From IMG/VR virus record IMGVR_UViG_3300049479_000220, positions 1 through 33,933 of that record: 33,933 nucleotides of DNA; one strand, given 5' to 3'. The notes below the pieces were generated by a model. It searched no databases and had not been told where the DNA came from. It saw only the letters and a program-made list of their open reading frames with translations. This document shows positions 1-7,817 of this stretch, piece after piece. The position numbers were made by a program, and so were the translations under genes. The stretch comes from a virus. The first letter of the stretch is position 1; every line of letters begins with the position of its first letter.

Positions 1-1
1 C

Positions 2-766
2 GGTAGCTGGGAGCGCACGCTGCAGAAGGGGCTGAGCGAGATCGGCAAGGACATCGGTGTGGAAAGCCTGGACAAAATGCTGCTCCATGGGATCGTTGAT
101 GCGACTTTCGGCACTGCGGTGTTTAGCCGGGGTGGCCTGCAGATCGGCGTACCCATGCTGGGGATGTTCCGGGCGGGGGCCGACATGGACAGCGAGATGG
201 TGAAGGCACTGGGCGCTGCGTACGGCGCGGCGTCGAACACCACGAAAGCCTTCGGCTCACTGAGCAACGGCGATATGGAGGGGTTCTTCCGGCAAGTGCC
301 AGTCACCCTGGTGCGGAACTTCGCGGACGCCATCAGCTACGCCAGTTACGACAACGTGATGAACAAGCGCGGTCAGGTGGTTGTAAGAGACCCGAGCGGT
401 TGGGACGTGGTCGCCAGAGCGCTGGGCTTCTACCCGACAGAGGTGGGCTATTCGAACCAGTGGGTGCGCAACGAGAAGTACGTGTCCGAGTACAGCAAAG
501 CCGTGAAGGAAGCCTTCGTCATTGAATACCGCAAAGCCAAGGTGGCCGGCGACAGCGAGGGAATGGCTGAGGTGCGAGCGGCAATGCGCGAATGGAATAT
601 CATGGTCGGCAGAAAGAGCCCGCTCTACTTCGAGGATTTCACTAAGTCGCTGGAGCGTGCGGGTGAAGAAGCCGCCATGACCCTCGGTGCCCGGACGTTG
701 AAGACGCTGCCAAAGTCGCAGCAAGAGTCAGCCAAGATGTACATGCTGGACGAAGAGGAAGAGTAA
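2..766 (+). CDS. C-terminal end of a large phage protein (polyvalent or internal virion type), 5' truncated
   Basis: The reading frame is open from the first bases of the window, so the true start lies outside; 254 residues are visible. A GTG at 59 is in frame but has no convincing SD and is probably internal. The visible part alternates glycine-rich hydrophobic stretches (LLHGIVDATFG, GGLQIGVPMLGMF) with charged helices and ends in an acidic tail, MLDEEEE. This pattern (hydrophobic segment, an RNFADAISYA-like helix, then LGFYPTEVGYSNQ) resembles the C-termini of very large phage polyvalent or ejected virion proteins; that is family resemblance by eye, not a proven match. It is the only plus-strand gene before the minus-strand cluster and would be the last late gene if the map is circular. 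Confidence 0.6.
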   Translation, partial: GSWERTLQKGLSEIGKDIGVESLDKMLLHGIVDATFGTAVFSRGGLQIGVPMLGMFRAGADMDSEMVKALGAAYGAASNTTKAFGSLSNGDMEGFFRQVPVTLVRNFADAISYASYDNVMNKRGQVVVRDPSGWDVVARALGFYPTEVGYSNQWVRNEKYVSEYSKAVKEAFVIEYRKAKVAGDSEGMAEVRAAMREWNIMVGRKSPLYFEDFTKSLERAGEEAAMTLGARTLKTLPKSQQESAKMYMLDEEEE

Positions 767-770
767 AAGG

Positions 771-793
771 ACCGGGGCGCAAGCCCCGGTCTG
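771..793. terminator. Bidirectional intrinsic terminator between convergent genes
   Basis: ACCGGGGC (771-778) and GCCCCGGT (783-790) form an 8 bp stem around a GCAA loop. Short T-containing tracts follow on both sides (CTGCTTTAC on plus, CCTTTTAC on minus). It sits exactly between the plus-strand gene ending at 766 and the minus-strand gene ending at 796. Confidence 0.85.
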
Positions 794-795
794 CT

Positions 796-3705
796 TTACT
801 TGGCAAGCTTCACCACGTTGCTACCTTCTTCCTGCATACCCTCATCGTCGACATCGAGCATACCGGCCAGTTGTTCAAGGCTCAGGTCAATGCCCAGCAC
901 GGGCACTTGGCCCTGTCTCAGCGGCGTGTTCCTGGTCAGGTAGGTCTTACCACACTTGTTCGGCGTGACGAGCCCTCCGGCCCCGGCAATGGCCTCCTGC
1001 ACGCTGCGATAGTCGTATCGTCGTGAAGTCAGCCAGCGTTGGAAGTGCGAGCGGTCGATGTACAGTCGGCCTGTACCCGTGGGCCTTGAGTATTTGTTCT
1101 GGTCAATCTCCATCCTGATATACACCTCGCCCTGCGGCAGCTCCTTGGCCATTGGCTTGAAGGCGTCGCGGTAATAGACCACCAGCTTGGAGCGCTGGTG
1201 CTCGTTGATGTACTCGGACAGCATGTCGAACGGGTCAGGTGTGTGTTCGCTCACCATAACGCGCTGCTTGAGCGTCTGGTTCAGCGCGGCTTGAATGCCG
1301 GCTTTCCCATCGAACTTTACTAGGCCCATCTCATTCGCCAGTTCAATACCCAGAGAGATCAGCGTGATGGCCAGTGCCCAGTAACGCTCCTTGCCGGCGA
1401 ACTTGACGCCGTACTCCTTTTCAATCTTCTTGGTCTGCGCTTCAATGCGGGCACGCAGCTTGTCAGCCCCGATGCCCATGAGCCCCTTGATGTAGGCCCG
1501 GCCCACGTAGCCATAGTTCGACTTGAGGAAACTGCCGAGGCGGCGACCGTAGTCGTGCATCTCGTTGAACACGGAGTTCTCAGGGACCATGAACTCCAGT
1601 AGGCGCAGGCTGATGGCTTCTGTATCAGAAGAGATCGCCACCAGGCGGTCGCGCAAGGACTTGTTGCTGCTCATAACAACGGGCAGTGCCCAGGTGTTGG
1701 CGATGGCTTCCGTGGCGCGGTTCTTGTCCTGCCCTTGCGTGGCCCAGTAGAGGATGTCGGCCAGTACGTTAGGCTCCATCAGCGTGCATTCGTCGATGGC
1801 GACGGGCATGTTCCCCAGGATACCGAAGCGCTGCACGAACGACAGCTTGGTGTCCTCCTTCTTCATCATAAGGCGATGCGGGTTCCCATAGACGCTGGCC
1901 ATCCAGTTCTGCATCGTGGATTTCCCTGTACCTGAAGGTCCGAGCAAGGACATGCTGAATCCGTGCAGACCTGTGAGGGCGACGAGCGGGGCGGCGAACG
2001 CTGTGCCGAGCACCACCTGGTGGATGGCCAGCTCTTTGTGTTTGAGCAACTCCGTCCATTCCACCCACTCACGCATATCCCCCTTGAGGTCGAAGGCAAT
2101 GTCGAGGGCTTTTTCGGAGACGGCTTTGGACACGCCCACTTCCTTCATGTGGACTTCGCCGTCTGCGCCCCGGCTGTACTCCACCGTGCCGAGCACGAAT
2201 TTCTTGTAGTCGTCCTTCCAGCCAAAGGACCCATAGAGTTCGGTAGTCGCCTGATGCTGTTGCAGGCGCTGAACGTAGGCTCGCATGTAAGCTCCTATGC
2301 ACACTTGGTTTTGCTTGGTGGCGATGAACAAGCCGTGGTTGGCCAGGTGGCTAATCAGCTCGCCAAGATTCGAGTCGCTGAAGATGTGAGCCGTGCGGAC
2401 CCGCAGCTTGGTATAGCCCACATGGGGTTTCTTCCACACCCATTCAACCTCTTCGTAGCCTAGCGTCGGATCGTAGGTGATGTGGCTGGGGAACAGGTCA
2501 TAGCTGCAGATCACCACCGGGGTTTCGCCCTGCAGGTTCATCGTGACGCCGGCCTCGGTGCGCTTGAACGGCACGGGCGGCTCGACTGCCGGCGACGGCA
2601 CGTCGGGGATTTCGCTCAACTCTCTTGGCCGTGGGTGACCCAGCTTGGCGGGCGTGCCGATCTTCTCAAACAGCGGGCACTTGCTGCATGTACCAGGAGA
2701 GAGCTTGTCGAACTTGCTGCAGGTGGGCGGGCCGTCCGCGTTGGACAACCACTGGTTCATCTTCTCGATGGACTCGTTGGCGTCGAAGTCCTTGTGCCCC
2801 TTGGACCACTCAATGACCGTTGCTTCTGGCTCGGCTGTGTAGCCAGCCATGCCGCAGGCCAAGTACCACTCAGGCTCCTCAGCATTCGCCCCATTGGCGA
2901 AGGTGATGCGGGCCATCTGCTTGCAACCCGCAATGATTTGTTCAGGGATGAGGGCGGGGTAGTCTTGCTTACCACCTGCCAGTGCGGCCTCCATGACCGA
3001 CGACTTGACGCTCATCGTGACAGGCTTCGCCTTTTTCTCAGGGGTACTGGCTGGCTGCAAGGACTTCAACCGCTTGGCGAACTCCAGGGTCGGCAGCGCG
3101 TCGCGCACGATCACCGGCGTCACAGGATGGTTACCCTTGAAGTTCGTCGTGTCGAGCGGGCGCAGCACCATGGACGGGTCGAATACCTTGGACTCGTCGA
3201 CAGCTAGGCCTTTTTCTTTGACCAGGGCGAAGAGCACTTTACTCATGCCCACCCATGTGTCCTTTTTGATGGCGGTATCGAGTGGCCAGTAGACGTGCAG
3301 TCCGTTGCCCGATGATATGACAAGCGGCTTGGGTAAGCCTGTGGCTTTGACGAACTGGGCCAGTGCTTGGGCGCCAGCACGCTGGGTGGTGTAGGGCTTG
3401 TCGGGCCCGCAGTCGATGTCGAGTGCCAATGTCTTGAACAGGTGTGCCTGGGCCTGCTTACGCTCAGCCTTGACGCGCCCTTGGGCATCGACCTTCTCGT
3501 TGTCGATGAAGGTGCCCAGGGCATAGTAGGCGGTCATGCCCTTACTGCTACCCCACACGGCGAGGTCGGCAGCTTCCTTTATCGAGCGTGCGTTCCGGTT
3601 GAAGAATATCTTCTTGCCTTCATCGGTGGTCTTGCCGAGGGTGACAACATAGTTGCCGTTGCCTTCGGGGGCAAGCACCAGATTCAAAAAGTCATAACGA
3701 TCCAT
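796..3705 (-). CDS. Bifunctional primase-helicase (AEP-like primase plus P-loop helicase)
   Basis: 969 residues. The N-terminal part looks like an archaeo-eukaryotic-type primase: acidic motif LDIDCG (95-100, D96 and D98), histidine motif SSGNGLHVYW (131-140), then FDPSMVLRPLDTTN (175-188). Residues about 250-350 resemble a PriCT-type linker with a Cys cluster (C329, C340, C343) that could bind zinc. The C-terminal half holds Walker A GPSGTGKST (589-597), Walker B PVAIDE (634-639) and a sensor-like MSSN (678-681), as in DUF927/SF3-like phage helicases. It would prime and unwind DNA for the phage polymerase. It is the last gene of the minus-strand cluster, behind a terminator that separates it from the putative SSB gene. 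An AAAGG site precedes the ATG. Confidence 0.85.
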   Translation of the reverse strand: MDRYDFLNLVLAPEGNGNYVVTLGKTTDEGKKIFFNRNARSIKEAADLAVWGSSKGMTAYYALGTFIDNEKVDAQGRVKAERKQAQAHLFKTLALDIDCGPDKPYTTQRAGAQALAQFVKATGLPKPLVISSGNGLHVYWPLDTAIKKDTWVGMSKVLFALVKEKGLAVDESKVFDPSMVLRPLDTTNFKGNHPVTPVIVRDALPTLEFAKRLKSLQPASTPEKKAKPVTMSVKSSVMEAALAGGKQDYPALIPEQIIAGCKQMARITFANGANAEEPEWYLACGMAGYTAEPEATVIEWSKGHKDFDANESIEKMNQWLSNADGPPTCSKFDKLSPGTCSKCPLFEKIGTPAKLGHPRPRELSEIPDVPSPAVEPPVPFKRTEAGVTMNLQGETPVVICSYDLFPSHITYDPTLGYEEVEWVWKKPHVGYTKLRVRTAHIFSDSNLGELISHLANHGLFIATKQNQVCIGAYMRAYVQRLQQHQATTELYGSFGWKDDYKKFVLGTVEYSRGADGEVHMKEVGVSKAVSEKALDIAFDLKGDMREWVEWTELLKHKELAIHQVVLGTAFAAPLVALTGLHGFSMSLLGPSGTGKSTMQNWMASVYGNPHRLMMKKEDTKLSFVQRFGILGNMPVAIDECTLMEPNVLADILYWATQGQDKNRATEAIANTWALPVVMSSNKSLRDRLVAISSDTEAISLRLLEFMVPENSVFNEMHDYGRRLGSFLKSNYGYVGRAYIKGLMGIGADKLRARIEAQTKKIEKEYGVKFAGKERYWALAITLISLGIELANEMGLVKFDGKAGIQAALNQTLKQRVMVSEHTPDPFDMLSEYINEHQRSKLVVYYRDAFKPMAKELPQGEVYIRMEIDQNKYSRPTGTGRLYIDRSHFQRWLTSRRYDYRSVQEAIAGAGGLVTPNKCGKTYLTRNTPLRQGQVPVLGIDLSLEQLAGMLDVDDEGMQEEGSNVVKLAK

Positions 3706-3732
3706 GTCGACCTTTCGTCGCTAACCTGCATG

Positions 3733-3757
3733 AAAAAGGGGAGCCCGGAGGCTCCCC
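3733..3757 (-). terminator. Intrinsic terminator downstream of the putative SSB gene
   Basis: GGGGAGCC (3738-3745), loop CGGA, GGCTCCCC (3750-3757). Read on the minus strand the hairpin is followed by TTTTT (3737-3733). It would partly insulate the primase-helicase gene from upstream transcription. Confidence 0.85.
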
Positions 3758-3775
3758 GCAGTGTCAGGCTAGTGA

Positions 3776-4846
3776 TTACATATCCACTTCACCATCGAAC
3801 ATGTCGCCGAGTTCATTGGCCAGCGCATCCACACCAGCATGAACCGGAGCGGGAGCAACCGGAGCCGCTACATTACCACTACTCGGCGCTGCTGAGAAGC
3901 CACGCTTCTTCGCAGGGGCTTCAACCGGGGCAGCCACCGGCGCCGCAGCTGCAGCAAAACCACGCTTCTTCGGGGCCGGAGCGTCTTCAACTTCTTCGGC
4001 CTCTTCAATTACCGGGGCGGGAGCCGGCTTAGGAGCGGCCTGCTTGGGGGCAGGAGCGGCTTTCGGCGCAGCCTTGGGGGTTGGCACCGGCGCAGGTACT
4101 GCAGCCTGCTCAAACGCTTCTGACGGGCTTGCCGGGCCAGAGGCCACGTCGTCGAGTCCCAACACATGTTTGGTATTGTCCGAGGTGACGATACCCTCGA
4201 TGGCAGCCGAGCCTTCTTCATCCAGGAAGCCGGCGAAGGTGAAGTCCAGCATCGGATACGTCACGTCGGTGTTGAACGAGAGGCGGGTCCGCACATACTC
4301 GATGGGGATGTTCCGCATCGCCAGCTCTTTGACGTACTTGTTGAAGGGCTTCATGCTCATGGTCGGCAGCACCAGTTGATACACGGTGCCTTCCACATCG
4401 TCAGAGGCCACGACAGCCAGCCGGCGAGAGTCAGCGCACGCCTTGGTTTCTTTCCCAAGCTCAGTGATCTTGGAGCCGAAGACGTTATGCGGGCAGGCGG
4501 CGCAGGAGGCGCACTGGGGTGTCGTAGCACGCGGGCTGGGATAGGTGCCGTCGACTGAGTAGCAGTCCGGGGCAGTGGCTTCCTGATCCGGTGTCCACTT
4601 CTTCAGGTAGAACGTCTTGGACACACCCGGCACGACGCCGACCACGGTGGTATCCAGGTGCAACGTGTTGATGAGCATCTCATCGCCACCCTCGACGATA
4701 CGGAAACGCGCTTGCTTCAGGCTGATGCGCGGTACGGACTCACCAGTGGCAGCTGCAAGGGCCGCGGCAGTGACTTTAGATGCGGCAGCGCGGGCAACCA
4801 GGTGAGCGGGCAGGGTGATGTTGGCGATAGAAGGCAGGTTTTGCAT
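3776..4846 (-). CDS. Putative single-stranded DNA-binding protein with Cys cluster and acidic tail
   Basis: 356 residues. The first 230 residues look globular, with a Cys-rich segment CASCAACPHNVFG preceded by DCYSVDG and followed by KACADSRR, a likely zinc site. Residues about 235-345 are a low-complexity Ala/Pro linker holding two KKRGF-A/S-A motifs, and the protein ends in an acidic tail, ELGDMFDGEVDM. A globular core, flexible linker and acidic C-terminal tip is the usual architecture of ssDNA-binding proteins, and the gene lies between the primase-helicase and the helicase. No OB fold can be shown by eye, so the function is inferred. GGAG lies 7 bases before the ATG, and an intrinsic terminator follows. 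Confidence 0.5.
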   Translation of the reverse strand: MQNLPSIANITLPAHLVARAAASKVTAAALAAATGESVPRISLKQARFRIVEGGDEMLINTLHLDTTVVGVVPGVSKTFYLKKWTPDQEATAPDCYSVDGTYPSPRATTPQCASCAACPHNVFGSKITELGKETKACADSRRLAVVASDDVEGTVYQLVLPTMSMKPFNKYVKELAMRNIPIEYVRTRLSFNTDVTYPMLDFTFAGFLDEEGSAAIEGIVTSDNTKHVLGLDDVASGPASPSEAFEQAAVPAPVPTPKAAPKAAPAPKQAAPKPAPAPVIEEAEEVEDAPAPKKRGFAAAAAPVAAPVEAPAKKRGFSAAPSSGNVAAPVAPAPVHAGVDALANELGDMFDGEVDM

Positions 4847-4900
4847 GGTGTTTCTCCGTATGAAAGATGGGTGTGCTAAGTTGAACTAAAGGGTGCTGCG

Positions 4901-5293
4901 TTATTTGCCACGGCGTACCGTGACGGTGCGGCGGGTGCTGAAGTTGACTCCCGTGGGCACGCCGCCTTCGGTCTCGATGTAAGACCGTACTGCTTTTGCA
5001 CTGGCTCGACGCTCGATCAGATCCCAAGCGTCGTTGTCCTTGATGAACTGCAGAAAAGCCTCGGGGTCTGCGACGGATGCGTTGTCGCGGCTGCCGAAAT
5101 AGACCAGCCCGCTGTTCGTCGGGATGTTCTTCAGCCCATCCTGCTCTGCCAATGCGAGGAAATACGTTTCGATCTTGTCCATCTTCGCCCGCAGTACAGC
5201 TGTCTGTTCCTTCGCTGCGGATTCAATGGCGTCGATCTCGTCGCGTAACTCCAAGTACTTCTGGACTAAGCGGTCTGGGGTTATGGTGCTCAT
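4901..5293 (-). CDS. Conserved phage protein with N-terminal coiled coil, Gam/Gp157-like appearance
   Basis: 130 residues. Residues 8-50 are a heptad-rich charged helix (VQKYLELRDEIDAIESAAKEQ), followed by a small mixed domain ending in a basic strand RRTVTVRRGK. This layout is seen in phage Gam-like nuclease inhibitors and Gp157-type proteins; I cannot assign it to either with certainty. The ATG overlaps the stop of the helicase gene (ATGATATGA) behind a strong AGGAGG, so the two are translationally coupled. That suggests a DNA-metabolism role. Confidence 0.65.
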   Translation of the reverse strand: MSTITPDRLVQKYLELRDEIDAIESAAKEQTAVLRAKMDKIETYFLALAEQDGLKNIPTNSGLVYFGSRDNASVADPEAFLQFIKDNDAWDLIERRASAKAVRSYIETEGGVPTGVNFSTRRTVTVRRGK

Positions 5294-6846
5294 ATCATGC
5301 CTCCTTGTTGTTGCACAATTTCTAACAGTGAGTCTTGCGACTCTTGCTTTTCGCTCAACCGCTTATAGATCAGCTTCTCTAGCGTGCTACCTTCGATATG
5401 CACAATCGTCGTCTTATGCTTTTGCTTCGGCCCCTTGATTCGGGCACAGGCTTGTTCATAAACTTCGTTGCTATACGTCGGAGCAGCCCATATTACAGTA
5501 GTTGCTGCGGTTAAGTCAAGCCCGTGAGCCATGGTCCTTGCGTCAGCTACCAACACTCTTGGGTTCGGTGATCCTCTAAACGATGCGAATATCTCATTGC
5601 GTTTGCTTGCAGTTACACCTCCATATATTAACTCAACTGTTGCGATCTGGGAAATAGATTCTGCCATCGCCATCAATGCTCCGGTGTACGGCACGAAAAC
5701 TATAACTTTTTCAGAACACTCTTCGATGACTTCTTTAATGACGCTGATGCGTGGCTCACACCCGATATAAACTTCGTTACCTTCGTTGTCATATACCACA
5801 CCTGTAAGTAACTGCAGGCACTTACCTATCTTAACGGCAGCGTTGACGGCGGTAATGCTGTTCCCCTGCACCTCCATGGCCATCTCACGCATCATCTCTT
5901 TGAACAGCTTGGCCTGGTGCTTGGTCATTTCACAGTGACGGGTTTCAATCACGGTGTCTGGCAGGTCGAAGCAATCGTCACGGCTGAAGCGTATGCTGGG
6001 TTGCAGGTATGCGTACACCGTCTGTTCCGCCCCCTCTCTTGGTCGCCACTTCCACTGCCCGCTTTTCTCCATGACCATATCGCGGAAGCGTGTCTGTCTT
6101 GGTAGGTCTTCAACGCCGATGAGCTTGCACAAGGCCCACGCATCCGTGGGTTCATTGGGCGTCGGCGTACCCGTCAGCAGCCACAGTCGAGTTGGGTTAT
6201 CTTCGATGAAAGCCTGGAAAGACTTGAAGCGTGAGGTGCTGTTGTTGCGCAGCACTGCTGCTTCATCGTAGATCACGAGGTCGACTTTATCCCGGAGGGT
6301 GTCCTTGACGATGTCGAAGCCGTCGTGGTTCACGATGTAGAAGTCGAAGTCTTCGCTGGCCATCTTCTCCCGATGCTTACGCGACCCATGCAGCACAACA
6401 AACGTGCGCTCATAGAACGTACTGTACAGTGCGTTACCCCACACATCTTGCAACGTCGAGAGCGGGCTTACAATCAACACTTTCTTGACTAACCCCTCGC
6501 GCATCATATAGTCTGCTGCCCAAAGACATGCGAGGGTCTTGCCCGTACGGGGTGCGTTCAATACAGCGCACCTATGATGTAGTGTCACAAACTCAGCTGT
6601 CTTAATCTGATGCTCGAATGGTGCGTACCTACCCTCGTACTTGGGATAGTCGTAGTAGTACCAGATGGGCGGCGGTGCTGATACGCCCATGTTACGCAAC
6701 ACCTTCACGCTGTCCATATGGTGTGGCACGAAGGCTACGAACTTATCTTTCTGGTGGAACACACGGGTGCCAGGGATAAGCTGCTTAACAGCGTGTGGGT
6801 CACGCACCCGCAGTGCTAATGACTTATGCTGTGGAAAGACCTTCAT
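5290..6846 (-). CDS. SNF2-family (SF2) DNA helicase/ATPase
   Basis: 518 residues from the chosen ATG. Motifs in order: FEHQ (77-80, Q motif), Walker A APRTGKT (98-104), Ia LIVSPLSTL (124-132), Walker B DEAA (194-197), motif III LLTGTPTPN (223-231), a C-terminal RecA lobe with VIWAAPTYSNEVYEQACARI, and a final TLEKLIYKRLSEKQ typical of SNF2 ATPases. It probably remodels replication or recombination intermediates. A longer start at 6888 has no SD; the ATG at 6846 has GGAG 10 bases upstream and overlaps the VRR-NUC gene by 23 bases, as is common in this cluster. Confidence 0.88.
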   Translation of the reverse strand: MKVFPQHKSLALRVRDPHAVKQLIPGTRVFHQKDKFVAFVPHHMDSVKVLRNMGVSAPPPIWYYYDYPKYEGRYAPFEHQIKTAEFVTLHHRCAVLNAPRTGKTLACLWAADYMMREGLVKKVLIVSPLSTLQDVWGNALYSTFYERTFVVLHGSRKHREKMASEDFDFYIVNHDGFDIVKDTLRDKVDLVIYDEAAVLRNNSTSRFKSFQAFIEDNPTRLWLLTGTPTPNEPTDAWALCKLIGVEDLPRQTRFRDMVMEKSGQWKWRPREGAEQTVYAYLQPSIRFSRDDCFDLPDTVIETRHCEMTKHQAKLFKEMMREMAMEVQGNSITAVNAAVKIGKCLQLLTGVVYDNEGNEVYIGCEPRISVIKEVIEECSEKVIVFVPYTGALMAMAESISQIATVELIYGGVTASKRNEIFASFRGSPNPRVLVADARTMAHGLDLTAATTVIWAAPTYSNEVYEQACARIKGPKQKHKTTIVHIEGSTLEKLIYKRLSEKQESQDSLLEIVQQQGGMI

Positions 6847-7144
6847 GACCAATAGTCTCCAAGAACTCTGCCAATTGTTGCGGGTCATCTACAACCAATG
6901 CCCAACCCCGCGCAGTCTGTATCGCTTCGATTTGTTTAACCTGCGTCGGTCGTAGCTGGTTACGCTTGCCGGGTGCTTTGGTTTCAATGGCCAAGAAATG
7001 GCCGGTAGGAGGGACACAACAAACAAAGTCAGGGATACCAGCAACACCGTACCCCGTTTGTACCGGCATGTAAAACCAGATGTTGTTGTCCCGTAGTATT
7101 TTCTTAACCGCATCTTTAACCTTTCCTTCAGGTGTCGTTGCCAT
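6824..7144 (-). CDS. VRR-NUC domain nuclease
   Basis: 106 residues. VRR-NUC signatures are E6 in PEGKVK, GIPDF (36-40, D39), and AIETKAPGKRNQLRPTQ (52-68, catalytic E54 and K56, then Q). This is the restriction-endonuclease-like fold found in stand-alone phage nucleases thought to cut branched DNA such as Holliday junctions. The ATG at 7144 lies 2 bases after the upstream stop and has a GTGAG site; an upstream in-frame ATG at 7171 lacks an SD and would overlap that gene. Confidence 0.85.
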   Translation of the reverse strand: MATTPEGKVKDAVKKILRDNNIWFYMPVQTGYGVAGIPDFVCCVPPTGHFLAIETKAPGKRNQLRPTQVKQIEAIQTARGWALVVDDPQQLAEFLETIGHEGLSTA

Positions 7145-7146
7145 GG

Positions 7147-7809
7147 CTATCTCACTTTCGCATACTTGCATCCGAGTTGTTTATGGACGTCGCACCAGCC
7201 GCACAACCCACTCGGTTTAGCCGGCCATACGTCACTATCTACTGCGTTATAAACCCGCCGTATCTTCGCCATAACTTTACCCCACAGTTCGTTGGCTTGA
7301 TCGCGAGTGTATGTCTCGCTGTCCATCGAGTTTTCTTTCAGCCATACCAACGAGGTCTTCACCTTATGCACTTCTGGATAGTGTGCCCAGATAAGTAGGG
7401 CGAAGAGTTCTAACTGGTCGAAGTCAGGCCTACGCTTGCCTGTTTTGTAATCTCCTACAAATACAGTCTTATCATCTATCCACACAAGCACGTCGACTAT
7501 GCCACGTATCCAAGCGTCGGCGTCGAACCAACCAGTGGGTTTCAGATGTTCATTCACACACAGCTCTAATTCGCACTCAACACGTTTGCCGTCGAATTTC
7601 TTGGCAATCGGCTCGAACTTCTCGAACTCCTTGGTCAGCGGCGTACCGTCTTTAACCCTGTGCTCAAGCGCCGCATGAACCTCCTCACCCCACTTGGCCT
7701 CGGCCCCTTGCACAAAAGCAACATCCTTAAGGATACGCTTATGCTTAAACGCCAGCGGGCAGTTGGCAAAGTCCTTTAATGCTGTATAGCTGAAACTCAG
7801 CTTACTCAT
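7147..7809 (-). CDS. PD-(D/E)XK nuclease of the RecB/Cas4/AddB type
   Basis: 220 residues. N-terminal SYTALKDFANCPLAFKHKR, motif EEVHAALE (H45), core GIVDVLVW (D106), GDYKTGK (119-125, D120 and K122) and the helix QLELFALLIWA (132-142). Four cysteines, C17 near the start and C203, C206 and C214 at the end, match the arrangement that holds an iron-sulfur cluster in Cas4 and AddB nucleases. It probably processes DNA ends during replication or recombination. It sits between the polymerase and VRR-NUC genes and is not linked to any CRISPR locus. Confidence 0.88.
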   Translation of the reverse strand: MSKLSFSYTALKDFANCPLAFKHKRILKDVAFVQGAEAKWGEEVHAALEHRVKDGTPLTKEFEKFEPIAKKFDGKRVECELELCVNEHLKPTGWFDADAWIRGIVDVLVWIDDKTVFVGDYKTGKRRPDFDQLELFALLIWAHYPEVHKVKTSLVWLKENSMDSETYTRDQANELWGKVMAKIRRVYNAVDSDVWPAKPSGLCGWCDVHKQLGCKYAKVR

Positions 7810-7817
7810 GATAGCTC

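Noticed and set aside
1963-3207. Long plus-strand frames opposite the primase-helicase
   Set aside because: They are antisense to conserved motifs, lack SD sites and break into overlapping pieces.
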